Shown here: one piece after another, positions 60,733-64,000 of the stretch
Layout of the letters: every line of letters starts with the position of its first letter
Position numbering within the stretch: the stretch's first letter is position 1
Assembly (NCBI GenBank): GCA_012976225.1
Contig: JAAVVG010000013.1
Location: forward strand, 712,670 to 776,669
Length of the DNA stretch: 64,000 nucleotides
DNA from: Golubevia sp. BC0850
Taxonomy: Eukaryota > Basidiomycota > Exobasidiomycetes > Golubeviales > Golubeviaceae
Direction of reading: 5' to 3'
Program-made: the position numbers and the translations under genes
The notes under the pieces: model-generated
Databases searched by the model: none
What the model was told of the DNA's origin: nothing
The model's input: only the letters and a program-made list of their open reading frames with translations

Positions 60733-61163
60733 AACCAATTGTAAGCCCTCTTTGTTCTCTCTGGTGTGAGCGTGAATAGTTCGATATTCATTCAAGCTGC
60801 ATCTGTGATTTGAGAAACCTGAAAGAACAAAGACACAAATCGAATGAGAGCAGAAAAGATGACTAGAAGGTTCTGACTTGAACTCATTCTATGTAGGACA
60901 GTGTGTAGAGGCGATTGTTGAGATGAGAAAGAAGTGATAGACAACAGAGAGAGAAAGGGAGTGCCAACTCTCTGTTCACCACCACAGATTGAGGTTCTTC
61001 AAATTCTGTCGAGGAAACAGTGGTGTCACAGAAGAAGTTCGAGCAGAGTCAGCTTCGATCCAATATTTCGAACATGTGGAGATACTGATGGGAGTTGTTA
61101 TTCACTAGTTTCTCCGTCTCTACTGCTCTCCGTCTCCATGTCTCCGTCTCTATGTCTCCGTCT
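60733..61163. other. Intergenic, no gene seen
   Basis: About 430 bases between HBS1 and the end of the acidic tail on minus. Apart from a tandem repeat at its right edge, nothing is recognised. Confidence 0.5.
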
Positions 61164-61168
61164 CTACC
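61111..61168 (+). repeat. 14-bp tandem repeat (TCTCCGTCTC core), four units
   Basis: Four copies of TCTCCGTCTC, three of them spaced at 14 bases with TATG/CATG-type linkers, lie at the right edge of the gap. On minus they read GAGACGGAGA and adjoin the stop of the acidic tail. Confidence 0.85.
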
Positions 61169-61679
61169 GCTGATCCGATCTCGAGTCTTCGGAATCAATT
61201 TCATCTTTGTCAGTCTCCATCTCTGCCTGATCCGATTCTGAGTCCTCCAGACTCATGATTTCTTCCTCTGTCTCTTCTCCCAATTGATCTGATCCTGAGT
61301 CTTCTGAGACTTCCTCTCCAGAAGACTGCTTCTTCTTTTAAGCTCTCTTTCTCTTCCCTGGTGTCGCTCCTGGAGGATTCGTCACTCCCGACTTTTCCTT
61401 ACGGAACTTCAAGGCAAGAGGAAGACATTGGAATTGACTCCATCCATAACGAGAGGGCCTGCCACTATTCCTTGGATAAGTAGAAGTGTGCTTGATTGCT
61501 CTTCTCAAAGCTCGAAGTATAGCTGGAGGGAAACCATCTAGAGCTGAATCTCCATCTTGAATGGGAGTGAGACTTGCCATCTCTCTGAGTCGAGCTGCTT
61601 GAGCCACTTGAGCGATACTGGTTGGTGATAATCTAGTCAGAGGCTCTTGAGCTATCCACTTGTCATTACCCCAAAGCAT
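61164..61679 (-). pseudogene. Unrecognised nuclear-type protein with an in-frame stop before an acidic tail
   Basis: I do not recognise this protein. From ATG at 61679 the minus frame reads LWGNDKWIAQEPLTRLSPTS, a helical AQAARLREMASLTP, then FPPAILRALRRAIKH, SGRPSRYGWSQFQCLPLALK and a basic end PGKRKRA, closing at TAA 61340-61338 (113 aa). In the same frame, past the stop, comes KKKQSSGEEVSEDSGSDQ and two similar acidic repeats with SLEDSESDQ and DSEDSRSDQ, to a TAG at 61166-61164. Such a basic patch followed by an acidic tail looks like one original protein in which an AAA or similar codon became TAA. Both the short and long forms could be wrong about the N-terminus, because upstream exons are not found. 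It may still be translated as the short form. Confidence 0.45.
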
Positions 61680-62052
61680 TGAGATTGATCTTGCGTTTGA
61701 AAGAGCCTGACCTTTAATTTAAACCCATGTTCGATTAAAGGGAATCTTTCGAGCGGAGGAGGGAGATTAGAGTAATTTGAGTTGTAAATTTGACTGAAGA
61801 AGAATCGAAAGATGAGGAAGGGAAAAGAGTATTTTGTCAACAACTCCAATCAGATCTGATACTCTGAGCTATGAACAATTCTCACTGACCTTCTTCCGTT
61901 TAAGTTTCCTTTCCTTGAAGGATTTCTACCGCTCTATGATAGTCACTGACTCTCAAAGTGAAAACTTTGAACCCATGTTGCCTACTTTTGTGACGTTCAT
62001 GAAAAGCTTCAAGCAAAGACTTCACCAGAGCTGAGTTGAATCGACCTTCACC
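61680..62052. other. Spacer, no gene seen
   Basis: Short frames on both strands without recognisable content. Confidence 0.4.
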
Positions 62053-62386
62053 CTAATCTTTCTCGTCTGAAGGAGAATCCAAGGAAGTTTTGACAGCAGC
62101 TTCGAGGTTCTTGAGAGCTAGGTAGCTCTGAAGTCTTCCTTTCCTCGCCGCCTTTCCCCTCCTGATTCGAAGCATTCACTTCAACCTACCTCGAAAAATC
62201 TCGCTGTCCCTCCTTTCCACCCGAGCTGTTCAAGAGTCAGACCAGTCTTGAATACGTTCTCAGCCCCTGGTGCTCCAATTCGTTGACAATCGCAGCCTCT
62301 CAGTTCATAGAGGCGAGCATCTTGTGGATCCAATTTGAATCCTCTCATGATGGTTCTCTTGACCTTCTCGACATCATTTGAAGGTT
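62053..62386 (-). CDS. Orphan 3' exons of an unrecognised gene
   Basis: Two minus exons, 62386-62190 and 62109-62053, join in frame through a GTAGGT donor and a CTCTCAAG acceptor. They encode KVKRTIMRGFKLDPQDARLY, ELRGCDCQRIGAPGAENVF, LTLEQLGWKGGTARFFE and the C-terminus NLEAAVKTSLDSPSDEKD. The composition is that of a real protein, but I know no family for it. The first exon begins in phase 2, so at least one upstream exon is required. A minus frame at 62651-62406 starting MDERDVIYSMIGANLP could supply it, but I found no splice I trust. It may be the 3' end of a gene whose front was lost, in line with the other broken genes here. Confidence 0.4.
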
Positions 62387-62654
62387 CTAGATGTTTAATC
62401 TTAAGCTATTTATCCCTTCTCAGACCACTATGAATGGATTCATAACACATTTCGCCATAGAATAGATCATGCCTGAAGAAAGAGATGGAAAGAGTGGTTG
62501 GGGAGGGAAGAAGACATTTCTTTCCTCTTCCGAACATCCAACGCTTCACCACTGAAATAGCAAGTACTCTATCCTTTCTGACCAGTACTCTACCCTTTTT
62601 GACTGGCAAATTTGCTCCAATCATTGAATATATCACATCCCTTTCGTCCATTTC

Positions 62655-63081
62655 CCCTCATCAACTAAACCACATTCTCAAGATGAACCTCGATTCTCTC
62701 TCCTCCGACTCCTCTTCATCTTCGAATGCCTTTGTCTTCAAGATACAGTCCTACTCCGGCAGGTCTGCAAGAAATGGCTGGAAATATTGGATAAAAACAA
62801 ATCTTTCTAGAGACTCGTGAATCTTCCAGAGAAGAGCCTCAAATGGAACAAGTTGGTCCTGGATCTTTTGGATGGGAAGAGTGGATCTACCTTGGAGGAG
62901 ATTCGATTTAAGTAAATCATGATGTGGAAAAGAACTACAGCCATCTTATTGGGACTCTGGGAAGATCAAAGGACAGCCTCATCAGTCTCTCAATCACGCA
63001 CCATCCAAACAATCTTGAACAGCTCAACAAGCTGGTCAACTGTCTACCTACCATCTGCAGTCATCTAGAGGATCTCCTAGA
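62655..63081 (+). pseudogene. Broken F-box gene, cut off by the HBS1 duplicate
   Basis: In one frame the sequence gives a good F-box: PRFSLLRLLFIFECLCLQD, TVLLRQVCKKWLEILDKNKSF, then a TAG exactly where F-boxes have a Trp (SFWR pattern, so TGG to TAG is likely), then RLVNLPEKSLKWNKLVLDLL. After a possible GTAAAT donor a second block continues in another frame: SLISLSITHHPNNLEQLNKL and LPTICSHLEDLLDL, typical of the Leu-rich part. No in-frame ATG was found at the front. At 63077-63081 (CTAGA, shared by both sequences) it changes abruptly into HBS1 exon 8, out of frame. It is the third F-box-like gene in the window. Confidence 0.65.
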
Positions 63082-64000
63082 TTTGACTCAATCGAGGCTG
63101 AAGTCAGACCTTTCCTCTCTTCCAGTGGTTACGATCTTAACAAGGTCTCCTTTGTTCCTTGTGGAGCTACAGTTGGAGAGAATCTTCTCAAGAGAGACTC
63201 TAACGCTGGCTTGTCAGATTGGTATCAAGGTCCTACTTTAGTCGAAGTTCTAGGTGAGTAAGAATTGATCCTCTTGGTAGGCGGAACCCCCAATGTCCTT
63301 GGTTCCTTCTTCTAGCTCAAGCCCTATCCTCCCTCGCCTCCACGCTCTCTTGTCTGCTTCCCCTTTCCTTTCTGTGCCCTCTCTGATCTCTCTCAAACAG
63401 ACAAGCTCGATCCGCCGCCTCGTCAGCTGGATTCCCCTCTTCGAGTACCAGTCTCAAACGTCTTCAAGGGCTTGACTGCCGGAACTTCTGGAGTGGGGGC
63501 TTCTGGAAGAGTAGTAAGCGGAATCGTTCAGATTGGAGATCGCATTCAAATCGTTCCAGGTGATGAGACTGGGATCGTTAGATGTGAGTAAACTCTCCTC
63601 CTTCCTCTTGCTTTCCCGTTTGTCCAGCGTTCACAGTACTGCTACTGACTTCCACCTCTCTTTTGTGCTCTTTCGACTGTCTCCTCTCTCTAATTCCCAG
63701 CTATTGAGCAGGATGCGGAAAGTGTTCCTTGGGCGGTCGCTGGAGCTAGCGTGACGATCTACCTGTCTGGAGTTGAACAACAGAACATCATGTGGGTCTT
63801 TGAAGTTCTCAAAACTCTCCTTGGTCTTCTTTATGTCTACTTGCTTCTGTAGCCATCTATGACTTACCATTGCCCCCTGACTTTTCAATTCCATCTCCTC
63901 AGGGTCGGATCAGTTCTCTGTTCCCCACTTTCTCCAATTCTTCTATCCAATTCATTCTTGGTCCAACTCCTCATTTTTGAGCCTTCATACCCTCTTATCT
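63077..64000 (+). pseudogene. 5'-truncated copy of HBS1 (continues past the window)
   Basis: A near-perfect copy of HBS1 59516-60439. Matching exons lie at 63077-63253, 63401-63583, 63701-63791 and from 63903 on; introns are kept and look identical, so this is a DNA-level copy, not a retrocopy. Two differences, at 63120 (C to T) and 63195 (G to A), are both synonymous. The copy starts inside exon 8, after the G1-G4 motifs, so it lacks the nucleotide-binding part of the GTPase domain and has no start codon of its own. It joins the F-box remnant out of frame. It is either a very recent duplication or an assembly artefact; how far it goes is not visible. Confidence 0.88.

Noticed and set aside
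1-64000. CRISPR arrays, operons, bacterial-type promoters, rRNA genes, transposable elements with a transposase or reverse transcriptase
   Set aside because: None seen; the gene structure is eukaryotic throughout and the only sizeable repeat is the HBS1 duplication.

Overview
The window looks like nuclear DNA from a filamentous or dimorphic fungus, most likely a basidiomycete. Nearly every gene is cut by many short introns, mostly 45-150 nt, with GTGAGT-type donors, CTGAC-like branch points and pyrimidine-rich tracts before AG. The gene set is purely eukaryotic (proteasome lid, COP9 signalosome, Raptor, PIG-V, Hbs1, PEX11, cytochrome P450). I cannot name the species. There is no operon, CRISPR array, rRNA or convincing tRNA gene.

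Layout. 1-659: 3' end of a casein kinase 1 delta/epsilon gene. 2911-6033: proteasome lid subunit Rpn5. 6609-8606: PIG-V/GPI18. 9035-14187: Rad5/HLTF-like SNF2 ATPase with a RING finger. 14649-17125 (minus): GLTSCR1-domain protein. An accessory stretch follows: cytochrome P450 (minus), small secreted Cys-rich protein (minus), F-box protein (minus), membrane-anchored heparinase II/III-type lyase (plus), and a decayed Upf1-like SF1 helicase. 30684-32181 (minus) is a RecA-fold XRCC2-like recombinase paralog, divergent from a five-TM protein resembling the TMD0 of ABCC transporters (32456-33747). A second F-box gene and an unrecognised gene sit head to head at 34.5-37.4 kb. Next come an ankyrin plus CCCH zinc-finger protein (minus), CSN2, PEX11, the TORC1 subunit Raptor, an alpha/beta hydrolase and the ribosome-rescue GTPase Hbs1.

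The last 3 kb (61.1-64.0 kb) is a ragged zone. It holds an ORF cut by an in-frame stop ahead of an acidic tail, an orphan 3' gene fragment, a broken F-box gene, and a 99.8% identical partial copy of HBS1 that includes its introns and breaks into the F-box gene.

The genes do not form one pathway. Most are housekeeping (protein turnover, GPI anchors, TOR signalling, peroxisomes, translation quality control, DNA repair). The P450, secreted protein, lyase, F-box and pseudogene loci are the variable part. Exon borders were set by hand from reading-frame continuity and splice signals; where I give exon coordinates their phases agree, but no transcript data were used. I found no clear new biological system. 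The most unusual items are the free-standing TMD0-like protein, the terminal HBS1 duplication and the helicase pseudogene.
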